Assembly (NCBI RefSeq): GCF_007004135.1
Contig: NZ_VJMG01000021.1
Coordinates: forward strand, 1 to 64,000
DNA from: Affinirhizobium straminoryzae
GTDB taxonomy: Bacteria; Pseudomonadota; Alphaproteobacteria; Rhizobiales; Rhizobiaceae
DNA: 64,000 bases
Direction: 5' to 3'
Below the pieces are notes generated by a model that saw only the letters and a program-made list of their open reading frames with translations, was not told where the DNA came from and ran no database searches. Each line of letters starts with the position of its first letter. Within the stretch, counting starts at the first letter, position 1. Below, one piece after another: positions 17,711-25,508 of the stretch. The position numbers were made by a program, and so were the translations under genes.

Positions 17711-18595
17711 TCAGAGACGATAGGCCGGTTCGACACGCCCGTTCACCGTGATGCCGAGATCGAAGAGGAAGCCGGCCTTGGTGTCGGAGGCCCGTTCGTC
17801 TGCGCTGGCACCCTCATATGCGGTTGTCACCGCCATGCGGTCTGCGGATTTGCCGAAGAAGGCCGGGCATGAGGCGCGCGATGTCGGGACGCTGTAGCGG
17901 GCCACGTGACGTCCGTCCGGTGCATACCGGTCCACAGCCCCGGCACCCCAGCGGGCGTTCCAGAGATAACCGTCCGCATCGCAGACGGATCCATCCGGAC
18001 CGCCATCGGCGCCGGCAGGCACGAAGACGGTTGCCTCGCCGACCGGCAGCCCGGTTTCGGCATCGAGCGGCAGCCGCATGATGTTGCCGATGCGGGTGTC
18101 GGTGTAATAGCCCGTCGCACCGTCGGGGGAGAAGCAGATCGAATTCGGAATGCTGATGCCGGTGACGATGCGGGTCACCGCGCCCTTTGCCACGTGATAG
18201 ATCGAGCCCGCGCCATTCTGGGCCTTCAGCCCCATGGTGCCGATCCACAGCGCACCGGAGGCATGCACACGCCCGTCATTGGAGCGGTTGCCCATATGCG
18301 CCGGCTCGAGTTCCACATAGGGAGTAAAGCCGCCGCTGGCGATGTCGCGGATCATCAGGCCCTGTTCTGTCGCGATCAACTGGCGATCCGCATCAATGCG
18401 GGCCAGCACACTGGCCTTGAAGGGCAGGGGATGAACGCGCCTTGCACCGCTTGCAAGGTTCAGTTCGTGCAGTTCCTTGCCGAGAATGTTGAACCACCAC
18501 AGCGTATCGGTCGCCGCATCATAGGTCGGGCCTTCGCCGAGTTCTGAGGCATGGTCGGAGAGGATGGTTCCGGCGAAGTCGTGGATCTCGCTCAT
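17711..18595 (-). CDS. SMP-30/gluconolactonase family protein, probable sugar lactonase
   Basis: Predicted metal-dependent lactonase that opens aldonolactones, 294 residues, cytosolic. The SMP-30 six-bladed propeller metal ligands are visible: Glu21 in LGEGPTYD, the Asn of IPNSICFSPDG and the Asp of GPDGSVCDADG. The start overlaps the dgoA stop by 4 bases (ATGA), so it is the coupled last gene of the operon. With a sugar dehydrogenase, KDGal kinase and KDPGal aldolase upstream, D-galactonolactone is the most likely substrate; L-arabino- or L-fuconolactone cannot be excluded. Confidence 0.87.
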   Translation of the reverse strand: MSEIHDFAGTILSDHASELGEGPTYDAATDTLWWFNILGKELHELNLASGARRVHPLPFKASVLARIDADRQLIATEQGLMIRDIASGGFTPYVELEPAHMGNRSNDGRVHASGALWIGTMGLKAQNGAGSIYHVAKGAVTRIVTGISIPNSICFSPDGATGYYTDTRIGNIMRLPLDAETGLPVGEATVFVPAGADGGPDGSVCDADGYLWNARWGAGAVDRYAPDGRHVARYSVPTSRASCPAFFGKSADRMAVTTAYEGASADERASDTKAGFLFDLGITVNGRVEPAYRL

Positions 18596-19230
18596 CGCAC
18601 CGCCTCCAGCGCCCGGTCATAGGCCTCGATCGTCACCCTGGCGCGACGGATCACCTCGTTGGCGCTCATGCCCGCCTTGTAGAGGCTGGAGCCGAGACCG
18701 AAGGCGGTGATGCCACCCTTCACATAGTCTTCAAAGTTCGTGTCGGACACGCCACCGACCGCGGCAATCACCAGCTCCTTCGGCAGCACGGCGCGGATCG
18801 CGTTGATGCCGGAAGGGCCAAGCACGCTGGCGGGGAAGAATTTCAGGCCCGTTGCGCCGGCGCGTGCGGCAGACAGCGCTTCCGTTGCCGTAAAGCAGCC
18901 CGGCAGCGTCACCATGCCGCGCGCCGCAGCAGCCTCGATGACCGCCGGCTCGACATTGGGGCTCACCATCAGCCTGCCGCCGGCGGCATCGAGTGCGTCG
19001 ACATCCTCGACGGTCAGCACGGTACCGGCGCCGATCAGGCAGTCCGCCGGCGCCAGCCGCACGGCGGTTTCGATCGACCGGAACGGATCGGGCGAGTTCA
19101 GCGGAATCTCGATGGCGGTGAAGCCGGTTTCGATCAGGCCGCCGACGATGGCTTCAGTCTCTTCCGGCTTGATGCCGCGGAGAATGGCGACCAGCGGCCG
19201 CTGCATGGAGGGAAAGGGAATGCGGGTCAT
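18592..19230 (-). CDS. dgoA: 2-dehydro-3-deoxy-6-phosphogalactonate aldolase
   Basis: Class I aldolase splitting 2-dehydro-3-deoxy-6-phosphogalactonate into pyruvate and glyceraldehyde 3-phosphate. The 212-residue protein has the KDPG/KDPGal aldolase fold with catalytic Glu41 in AIEIPLNSPDP and Schiff-base Lys130 in GLKFFPAS. The IPLNSP sequence favours the galactonate enzyme (DgoA) over Eda. It overlaps dgoK upstream and the lactonase downstream by 4 bases each, showing tight coupling. Confidence 0.92.
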   Translation of the reverse strand: MTRIPFPSMQRPLVAILRGIKPEETEAIVGGLIETGFTAIEIPLNSPDPFRSIETAVRLAPADCLIGAGTVLTVEDVDALDAAGGRLMVSPNVEPAVIEAAAARGMVTLPGCFTATEALSAARAGATGLKFFPASVLGPSGINAIRAVLPKELVIAAVGGVSDTNFEDYVKGGITAFGLGSSLYKAGMSANEVIRRARVTIEAYDRALEAVR

Positions 19231-20165
19231 GCGGGTATCCTTGCATGGCTGAGGAAAAGCGATTGGGCGGCGGCGGCAAGGCCCTGCCGCACGGCAAGAT
19301 CGGCGTCGATCGTCTCGAAGGCAAGGCCAAGGGCTGCAAGGGCGCCTTCGTAGAGGCCCTGCAGCCGGCCGGAGGCAACGAGCCGCACCAGATCCGGGCG
19401 CCGGCCGGCCGCATGGATGCCGCCGGCGATTTCCGCCCCGATCAGCGTGCCGGAGAGGCGGGCGGCAGCGCCGGTGGCATCAAGCCCGTGCAGCAGCTGG
19501 CCGGAGCGCGCGGTAAAGATCAGGCTTGTCAGCAGTGCCGGCTCGGCCGCGGCCTTGACGACGGCGGCCTGGAAGGCCGGGTGGCTGGCGTCGAAGGCTT
19601 CCGCACCCGCCACCGCATGCTTCAGGATTGAATGCTTGGTGATCACGTCGAAGACTTCGCCGGTCATGAAGGAGGCGAAGCTGGTGACGCGGCTGTCTTC
19701 CACATTCACCCATTTCGAATGGGTGCCGGGCATGCAGACCAGCGCCTTGCCGGTGGAGGAGGGGCCGAGCGCGCCGAGCAGCTGGGTTTCCTCGCCGCGC
19801 ATCACATCCGGTGCGGTTTCGGCGCGCTGGGCAATGCCGGGCAGAATGCGGATGTCGCGCGTTTCGCCGGGCACGCGCACGGCGCCGTCGAGAACGGCGG
19901 CGAGCGGCGCCGGGGCATCGACATAGCCGGCCTCCACCCAGCCCTGGCGGGCGCCGGCCATGCCGCAGATGATGACCGGCAGATCGGCACCGGCGGACAC
20001 GGCGGCAAGATGAGTCTCTAGGACCTGGGAAAAGCCCGTTTCGGCGGCGGTGGTCATGCCTTCGCCGCTGCGCCGTTCGGCCAGCACGCGGTGGTCGCCA
20101 TCCATGAGCCAGAGCCGGAAGCTGGTCGTGCCCCAGTCGACGGCGATATAGGCGGCCTCAGCCAT
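19227..20165 (-). CDS. dgoK: 2-dehydro-3-deoxygalactonokinase
   Basis: Phosphorylates 2-dehydro-3-deoxygalactonate at position 6, the step before DgoA. The 312-residue protein shows the DgoK pattern: AVDWGTTSFRLWLMD at the N-terminus (phosphate-1 loop of the ASKHA fold), CGMAGARQGW, and CMPGTHSKWV. ATG 20165 was chosen because the family starts at this point; it shares one base with the SDR stop (TGATG). The next gene overlaps by 4 bases. Confidence 0.93.
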   Translation of the reverse strand: MAEAAYIAVDWGTTSFRLWLMDGDHRVLAERRSGEGMTTAAETGFSQVLETHLAAVSAGADLPVIICGMAGARQGWVEAGYVDAPAPLAAVLDGAVRVPGETRDIRILPGIAQRAETAPDVMRGEETQLLGALGPSSTGKALVCMPGTHSKWVNVEDSRVTSFASFMTGEVFDVITKHSILKHAVAGAEAFDASHPAFQAAVVKAAAEPALLTSLIFTARSGQLLHGLDATGAAARLSGTLIGAEIAGGIHAAGRRPDLVRLVASGRLQGLYEGALAALGLAFETIDADLAVRQGLAAAAQSLFLSHARIPA

Positions 20166-20950
20166 CAGAGTGTTCCTCCATCTACGGTGATCCATTGGGC
20201 GCTCATGCCGGCCGATGCCGACGAGGCCAGAAACAGGCAGGGGCCGACCATGTCGGCGGCGGTCAGGCTGCGCTTGACGCACTGGCGGTCGATCATCGCG
20301 GCAATGCCTTCATCCGTCAGCCAGAGCGCCTTCTGCCGCTCGGTGACGATCATGCCCGGCAACAGCGCGTTGACGCGGATGCCGTCCGGGCCGAGGCGTC
20401 CGGCAAGGCTCTTCGTCAATCCCAGAATGCCGGCCTTGGCGGTGGTATAGCTCGGCAGACCGCCCATGTTCAGCAGGAAGGAGATCGAGGACAGGTTGAC
20501 GACCGCGCCGCGCCCGTCCGCGATCAGATGCGGGGCGGCCGCCTGGGCACAGAAGAACATCTGCTTCAAATTGATTGCCTGGTTGCGGTCCCAGTACTCC
20601 TCCGTGACCTCCAGAAATTCGTGACGGTCGTCGAGGGCGGCATTGTTGACGAGAACGCCAATGCCGCCGAGCCGCTCGGCCGCCGCCGCGACTGCGGACC
20701 GGATCTGTGAGACATCGGAAAGATCGGCCTCGATGAACTCTACCGGATGGCGCGTCTGTCCGGAAAGGGTGGCAACCAGCGCAAGGCTCGGTTCGCGCGC
20801 GATGTCGAGAAAGGCGACGCGTGCGCCCTGGCGGGCGAAGGCTTCCGTGAAGGCTGCGCCAATACCCGATCCCCCGCCGGTGACCAGCACCGGGCGATCC
20901 TCCAGGTCGGCAAAGCGGAAGGCCGGCTGCGATGCTGCGACAGTGTCCAT
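20165..20950 (-). CDS. SDR family oxidoreductase, possible sugar dehydrogenase
   Basis: NAD(P)-dependent short-chain dehydrogenase, 261 residues, cytosolic. The cofactor motif is TGGGSGIG, the structural motif LVNNAA, the catalytic Ser lies in NLSSISF, and Tyr and Lys in SYTTAKAG; all are intact. As first gene of an operon with lactonase, KDGal kinase and KDPGal aldolase it is probably the D-galactose 1-dehydrogenase that makes galactonolactone. SDR substrates are poorly predicted from sequence, so another aldose or polyol is possible. It diverges from the IclR regulator across a palindromic operator. Confidence 0.85.
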   Translation of the reverse strand: MDTVAASQPAFRFADLEDRPVLVTGGGSGIGAAFTEAFARQGARVAFLDIAREPSLALVATLSGQTRHPVEFIEADLSDVSQIRSAVAAAAERLGGIGVLVNNAALDDRHEFLEVTEEYWDRNQAINLKQMFFCAQAAAPHLIADGRGAVVNLSSISFLLNMGGLPSYTTAKAGILGLTKSLAGRLGPDGIRVNALLPGMIVTERQKALWLTDEGIAAMIDRQCVKRSLTAADMVGPCLFLASSASAGMSAQWITVDGGTL

Positions 20951-20963
20951 GATGATCCTCGAT

Positions 20964-20980
20964 GTTCCATCATGTGGAAC
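20964..20980. promoter_or_regulatory. Putative IclR-type operator
   Basis: A perfect inverted repeat, GTTCCA and TGGAAC with a 5-base centre, lies 14 bases upstream of the SDR start in the intergenic space shared with the divergent IclR gene. A related half-site, TATGGAAT, occurs at 20993-21000. Position and symmetry fit the binding site of the adjacent regulator; binding is inferred. Confidence 0.6.
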
Positions 20981-20985
20981 TGAGT

Positions 20986-21012
20986 TTGACTATATGGAAT
21001 AAAGATTATAAT
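20986..21012 (+). promoter_or_regulatory. Possible promoter of the IclR gene
   Basis: A perfect -10 hexamer TATAAT (21007-21012) stands 15 bases after TTGACT (20986-20991). The spacing is short for sigma-70. The -10 lies inside the palindrome GATTATAATC, so it may serve both directions. Confidence 0.4.
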
Positions 21013-21070
21013 CAGGAGGGACTGTCAAGCACCCATGCCGTGATGGCGAGGCTGCAGGAGGGAATGTTTG

Positions 21071-21880
21071 GTGACCCAGCATCAGGACACGGAGACTGGA
21101 TCGGAACCGGACGGGCCGGACACGGGCACGCTCGGCAAGGCGATCGCCGTGCTTGACCTGATTGCCCGCGCAGAGGTGGCGCCGCGCTTCACCGATCTTC
21201 TGACGCTGAGCGGCCAGCCGCGCGGCAGCCTGCATCGCCAGCTCAGGCATCTTGCCATGGAAGGTCTGGTCGAACTCGGGCCGGATGGCGGCTATACGCC
21301 GGGCCTTCGCCTGCTGCAATTTGCCTCGCGCGCCTGGTCGCGCCACTCCTTCCGCCAGGTGGCCGAGCCGCACCTGAAACATCTGCATGAGCGGACCGGC
21401 GAGACGGTACATCTCGGCCTGCTGCGCGAGGACGAGATCATCTATCTCGACAAGATCGAAAGCCGGCAGGCGGTGCGCATGCATTCGCAGGTCGGCAATG
21501 CCGCGCCGGTCTATTGCACGGGCGTCGGCAAGGTGGCGCTCTCCTGCCTGCCGGACGAGCGTCTCGCGCAGATCGCGTCGCGGCTTCGCTTCCAGACCTT
21601 CACACCGGCCACGCTGGCGGATGCCGGCGCGCTGCTGTCGCAGGTCGAGGCGATCCGTGCCCGCGGCTATGCCTTCGATCTCGAGGAGCACCAGCCGGGC
21701 ATCCGGTGCGTGGCCGCCGCCATTGCCGTTCCCGAGGCAAATATCCTCGGCGGCATCTCGGTGACGGCTCCTGCCTTCCGTGCCGACATGGATCAGCTGG
21801 AGGCCTGGGCGGACGATGTCTGTGCCGCGGCGCGCGCTATTGTTCAGGATGCTTTGCAGCGACTTGGGCCTCGTCGCTGA
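21071..21880 (+). CDS. IclR family transcriptional regulator
   Basis: A 269-residue DNA-binding regulator with an N-terminal winged helix-turn-helix (LGKAIAVLDLIARAEVAPRFTDLL through GSLHRQLRHLAMEGLVE) and a C-terminal IclR effector domain (VHLGLLREDEIIYLDKIES, then YCTGVGKVALSCL, and IAVPEANILGGISV). It probably controls the divergent sugar-acid operon, with a pathway intermediate as effector. GTG 21071 was chosen because GGAGGG lies 8 bases upstream; TTG 21068 is the alternative. The effector-contacting residues cannot be assigned by eye. Confidence 0.9.
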   Translation: MTQHQDTETGSEPDGPDTGTLGKAIAVLDLIARAEVAPRFTDLLTLSGQPRGSLHRQLRHLAMEGLVELGPDGGYTPGLRLLQFASRAWSRHSFRQVAEPHLKHLHERTGETVHLGLLREDEIIYLDKIESRQAVRMHSQVGNAAPVYCTGVGKVALSCLPDERLAQIASRLRFQTFTPATLADAGALLSQVEAIRARGYAFDLEEHQPGIRCVAAAIAVPEANILGGISVTAPAFRADMDQLEAWADDVCAAARAIVQDALQRLGPRR

Positions 21881-22085
21881 GCGCTGTTTTAGCATGCACT
21901 TTTCTTTGCCCGATACGGAATTGAGTGTTTGTCAAATCTCTCGGATCGTGGCATGATTCTGTCGTGATGATTGCGGCCATGATGGCACCACGCAAGACCG
22001 GTCTGATTGCTGCCGGTGCGCTGTCACTCGGAGGTTTGGCCTTGAGCCGGCTTTCGAGGCCTTCTAACCAAGATTGTCATGAACA

Positions 22086-22817
22086 ATGGATAAGACCGAG
22101 AGCTTTGACGCCACCTATTCCGTGGCCGCCCTTGTGGCAGAACTGAAATCCCTCAAGACGCAGTTCGACATCTTCCGCTTCATGCGCCGGGTCACCGAGA
22201 GCAATGGCTGCCGCGCCTTCATGGTCTGCGAGCTGCCATCGATGACCACGCTGGAGCTGTCCGGCAATACAATCATCACCAACTGGCCTTCGGAACTGCT
22301 CGCGCACTTCGATCAGGCCGGGCTTCTGCAGTCGAGCCCCATCCTGCAGCGCCTGCGCGCGTCGACGCTGCCCTTTACCTATTCGATGGCCGATATCGCC
22401 CGTCAGCGCGGCGACACCGTATCCTTCGATCTCTTCCAGCGCTTCGGGCTGACGAGCGGCGTCTATTTTCCGGTGCATGATTCGTCCGGAAAGCGTGGCT
22501 GCGTCTCCTTCTGCGGCGATGGGGTGATGTTCACCGTGCAGCAGATGGTGGAACTCATGTATCTCTCGGTGCATGTCTACCAGGGGCTGGCGGAAATCCG
22601 CGACATCGACGTGCGCGTCAGCGACCAGCTCAGCGAGCGGGAGATCGACTGCCTCAACTGGACAGCCGCCGGCAAGACGAGCGCGGAGATTGCCGACATC
22701 CTCGAACTCTCCGAGCATACGGTCAATCACTACCTGAACCGCGCCACCAAGAAGCTCGATGCGGTGAACCGCAGCCAGGCGGTTGCCAAGGCCCTGCGGG
22801 CCGGCCTGATCAAGTGA
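22086..22817 (+). CDS. LuxR family regulator with divergent autoinducer-binding domain
   Basis: A 243-residue regulator: N-terminal autoinducer-binding domain (about 15-165) and a C-terminal LuxR/GerE helix-turn-helix (LSEREIDCLNWTAAGKTSAE, then LSEHTVNHYLNRATKKL). Aligned by eye with TraR/LuxR, four of the six near-invariant ligand-pocket residues are changed: Trp57 to Leu, Tyr61 to Phe, Asp70 to Ser and Trp85 to Tyr; Pro71 and Gly113 are kept. It may not bind acyl-homoserine lactone or may sense another ligand. No luxI-type synthase is nearby. About 205 bases separate it from the IclR gene; nothing definite is seen there. Confidence 0.88.
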   Translation: MDKTESFDATYSVAALVAELKSLKTQFDIFRFMRRVTESNGCRAFMVCELPSMTTLELSGNTIITNWPSELLAHFDQAGLLQSSPILQRLRASTLPFTYSMADIARQRGDTVSFDLFQRFGLTSGVYFPVHDSSGKRGCVSFCGDGVMFTVQQMVELMYLSVHVYQGLAEIRDIDVRVSDQLSEREIDCLNWTAAGKTSAEIADILELSEHTVNHYLNRATKKLDAVNRSQAVAKALRAGLIK

Positions 22818-22880
22818 CGGGCAGTTTTTCCGCCTTGATTTCGGGCAGCGCTCAAGAATTCATCAGAAGCGTGGCGGAAG

Positions 22881-22897
22881 GCCGGTGTTGAACCGGC
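22881..22897. repeat. Inverted repeat upstream of sigma-54 promoter
   Basis: A perfect 6-bp inverted repeat, GCCGGT and ACCGGC with a 5-base spacer, lies 32 bases before the -24 element. It could be an activator site for the sigma-54 promoter or the 3' hairpin of the LuxR transcript. Confidence 0.4.
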
Positions 22898-22928
22898 AAT
22901 TGTGCCAGTTTATCGGAATTTCGGGATC

Positions 22929-22944
22929 TGGCACGCATCCTGCT
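22929..22944 (+). promoter_or_regulatory. Sigma-54 (RpoN) promoter
   Basis: TGGCACG, four bases, then CTGCT matches the RpoN consensus TGGCACG-N4-TTGCW at all but one position, and the essential GG (22930-22931) and GC (22942-22943) are exactly 10 bases apart. It points right, towards the structured RNA and mrp. A 7-bp inverted repeat (GTGCCAG at 22902-22908, CTGGCAC at 22928-22934) overlaps the -24 element. Confidence 0.75.
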
Positions 22945-22954
22945 TCTTCCTTCG

Positions 22955-23065
22955 CAGGTCCAGAGGGGACTTGAAAAGCGTCCCAAGAGACGCACCCAAG
23001 AAAAAGCCGTCGTCCGGGCATTGCGCGTCGTCAGATCGCCGCATGTCCCGGACGGCGGCTTAATA
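22955..23065 (+). ncRNA. Candidate small RNA with three hairpins
   Basis: Starting about 12 bases after the sigma-54 -12 element, the non-coding sequence folds into three successive hairpins: AGGTCC/GGACTT (one G-U pair), GCGTC/GACGC with a CCAAGA loop, and a 15-base stem (23004-23018 with 23047-23061, one mismatch) preceded by five A residues and followed by a T-rich stretch, like a terminator. No good open reading frame covers it. The RNA start and end are estimates. It could instead be a leader of mrp, but the last hairpin and a possible second promoter argue for a separate transcript. Confidence 0.5.
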
Positions 23066-23069
23066 CTTG

Positions 23070-23099
23070 TTGCTCCACCCCGGACGCACCACCTATAAG
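23070..23099 (+). promoter_or_regulatory. Possible sigma-70 promoter of mrp
   Basis: TTGCTC (23070-23075) and TATAAG (23094-23099) are 18 bases apart, about 100 bases upstream of mrp. Downstream a perfect 7-bp hairpin (GAGGCCC 23152-23158, GGGCCTC 23171-23177) lies in the presumed leader. Confidence 0.35.
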
Positions 23100-23200
23100 T
23101 CCGAGCCGGCACGACCGCGGGGCCGCCCTTGCGGGCCGGCGCGCGACACGAGAGGCCCGTGCCAACGACAGGGCCTCGGCAACAATTCTGGGAGTTCCCG

Positions 23201-24382
23201 ATGGCTGATGTGACGAAGGACATGGTGATCCAGGCGCTGCGCCGGGTGCGCGGGCCGGATCTGGAGGGCGATATCGTCTCGCTCAACATGGTGTCCGATG
23301 TCTTCATCGCGGATGGGAAGGTCTATTTCTCCATCACCGTGCCTGCCGAACGGGCGCGCGAGCTGGAGCCGCTGCGGATTGCAGCCGAAAAGACGGTGAC
23401 GTCCATCGAGGGCGTGCGCAGCGTGCTGGTGACGCTGACGGCCGATCGCAAGGCCGGTGCGGCCCCCGCCCGTCCTCAGCCGCAGGCTGGCGCTCATGAT
23501 CATGGCGCCCATGCGGGCCATTCGCATGCGCCGCAGGCAAGGGCGCCCGGTCAGCCCTCAGCGCCGGCGCGTCCGCAAAAGGCGGGCGTTCCCGGCGTTG
23601 GCGCCATCATCGCGGTGGCCTCGGGCAAGGGCGGCGTGGGAAAATCCACCACCGCCGTCAATCTGGCGCTGGCCATGATGGCGAACGGCCTGAAGGTCGG
23701 CCTGCTGGATGCCGATATCTATGGCCCCTCGGTGCCGCGTCTTCTGAAGATTTCCGGACGTCCGCAGCAGATCGAAAACCGCATCATCGTCCCCATGGAG
23801 AATTATGGCCTGAAGGCCATGTCCATGGGCTTCCTGGTGGAAGAGGAGGCCGCGATGATCTGGCGCGGCCCGATGGTGCAGTCGGCCATCCTGCAGATGC
23901 TGCGCGAAGTGGCCTGGGGCGATCTCGACGTTCTCGTGGTCGACATGCCGCCCGGCACCGGCGATGCGCAGCTGACCATGGCCCAGCAGGTGCCGCTCGC
24001 CGGCGCGGTGATCGTGTCCACGCCGCAGGACCTGGCTCTCATCGATGCACGCAAGGGCATTGCCATGTTCCGCAAGGTGGAGGTTCCGCTGCTCGGCATC
24101 GTCGAGAACATGAGCTATTTCCTGGCGCCCGATACCGGCAAGCGCTACGACATCTTCGGCCATGGCGGCGCAAAAGCGGAGGCCGCGCGCATTGACGTTC
24201 CGTTCCTCGGCGAGGTGCCGCTCACCATGGATATCCGCGAGCGATCCGATGCCGGAACGCCGGTGGTGGTCTCGGATCCCGATGGCGCATCTGCCGCGAT
24301 CTACAGGGATATCGCCAGCCGCGTGTGGCAGCAGCTTACAGGCCGCACGCCGCGCACGGCGCCTGCAATCGTCTTCGAATGA
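23201..24382 (+). CDS. mrp: Mrp/NBP35-family iron-sulfur carrier P-loop ATPase
   Basis: P-loop ATPase of the ApbC/Mrp family, thought to carry Fe-S clusters to target proteins in the cytosol; 393 residues. An N-terminal MIP18/DUF59 domain (about 1-80) is joined by a His/Ala/Pro-rich linker (AHDHGAHAGHSHA) to the ATPase domain with deviant Walker A GKGGVGKST (about 142-150), LLDADIYGPS and VVDMPPGTGD. The CxxC motif usual near ENMSYF is replaced by LAPDTG, so the standard cluster-bridging cysteines are absent. ATG 23201 has GGGAG 6 bases upstream. Confidence 0.93.
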   Translation: MADVTKDMVIQALRRVRGPDLEGDIVSLNMVSDVFIADGKVYFSITVPAERARELEPLRIAAEKTVTSIEGVRSVLVTLTADRKAGAAPARPQPQAGAHDHGAHAGHSHAPQARAPGQPSAPARPQKAGVPGVGAIIAVASGKGGVGKSTTAVNLALAMMANGLKVGLLDADIYGPSVPRLLKISGRPQQIENRIIVPMENYGLKAMSMGFLVEEEAAMIWRGPMVQSAILQMLREVAWGDLDVLVVDMPPGTGDAQLTMAQQVPLAGAVIVSTPQDLALIDARKGIAMFRKVEVPLLGIVENMSYFLAPDTGKRYDIFGHGGAKAEAARIDVPFLGEVPLTMDIRERSDAGTPVVVSDPDGASAAIYRDIASRVWQQLTGRTPRTAPAIVFE

Positions 24383-24523
24383 CCGTCATCGGGACTTCGT
24401 GTCTCTTGCATTAATCTTTCGGTGGTCTTATACGCGCGTCTCGCTTGGGACGAGGGAACTGCAGATTGGCCCCTTACGTTCAATTGTGCCGGTAAATCCG
24501 GGCGCCGGCACGGAGACGTCGCA

Positions 24524-25495
24524 TTGATCAATGCCTATGGTTCCAATGGCTCCCCATCGGTGCTGACCGCTGTCCAGCCCGTTGGCTCACTGTCTGAGGA
24601 CATCGTCTGGATCGATCTCTTCGAGCCCACGCGCGAGGAAGACAGCTATGTCGAGCAGCTGCTCGACATCTCGGTTCCCACACGCGACGAGTTGAAGGAC
24701 ATCGAACCGTCCAGTCGTCTCTACACGGAAAAGAACGGCCTTTTCATGACCGGCTCCGTGGTCTGGAAAGCCGACAGCGAAGAACCGGAACTGACGGATG
24801 TCGCCTTCATCCTGGCCGGTGGCCGCCTGCTGACGGTCCGCTATGCCGAACCGCGTTCCTTCCGTCTGTTCACCGCAGCTCTTGGTCGCACTGCGCAAGC
24901 GCATCATACGGGCGCCTCCCTGCTGGCGCATCTGATCGAAACGATCGTCGATCGCACGGCCGAGATCCTGGAAGGTGCCGTCACCCGTGTCGATCGCCTG
25001 TCGATCGATATCTTTCGCGACCGCGAGAAGCGGCGGCCGCCGAAGTTTCTCGAGGGAAAGCTTGCCGACATCGCCGGCTGTCACCGGCTGGTCGGCAAGG
25101 TGCGCGACAGCCTCGGCTCGCTGTCACGCGTGCTGTCCTTCCTGATGAACGCACCGGCCATTGCGGCCGAAAGCGAACTGCACAGCCTCTGCGGCACGGT
25201 GGCCCGCGACGTGGCGACCCTGTCCGAACATGCCGCCTTCGTCGCCGGCAACATTGCCTTCCTGCTCGATGCTTCGCTCGGTCTCATCAATGTCGAGCAG
25301 AATGCCATCATCAAGATCTTCTCCATTGCCTCGGTCGTGTTCCTGCCGCCGACGCTGGTGGCGTCGGTCTACGGCATGAATTTTCGCATGATGCCGGAAC
25401 TTGACTGGACCTTTGGCTATCCCTGGGCTCTTCTTGCCATGCTGGTCTCGGCCCTGGTCCCGTTCTACTTCTTCCGCTGGAAAGGCTGGCTCTAG
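24524..25495 (+). CDS. corA: CorA family magnesium transporter
   Basis: Inner-membrane Mg2+ (or Co2+) channel of the CorA family, 323 residues. A long cytosolic N-terminal funnel domain leads to two C-terminal transmembrane helices, with the signature YGMNF at the end of the first. The GMN motif is intact. The start was set at TTG 24524 (MINAYGSNG) because GGAG lies 8 bases upstream and family members commonly start like this; the frame is open further upstream. The K+ transporter gene follows after 13 bases, so the two are likely co-transcribed. Confidence 0.9.
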   Translation: MINAYGSNGSPSVLTAVQPVGSLSEDIVWIDLFEPTREEDSYVEQLLDISVPTRDELKDIEPSSRLYTEKNGLFMTGSVVWKADSEEPELTDVAFILAGGRLLTVRYAEPRSFRLFTAALGRTAQAHHTGASLLAHLIETIVDRTAEILEGAVTRVDRLSIDIFRDREKRRPPKFLEGKLADIAGCHRLVGKVRDSLGSLSRVLSFLMNAPAIAAESELHSLCGTVARDVATLSEHAAFVAGNIAFLLDASLGLINVEQNAIIKIFSIASVVFLPPTLVASVYGMNFRMMPELDWTFGYPWALLAMLVSALVPFYFFRWKGWL

Positions 25496-25508
25496 GCCAG
25501 AAAACCGG

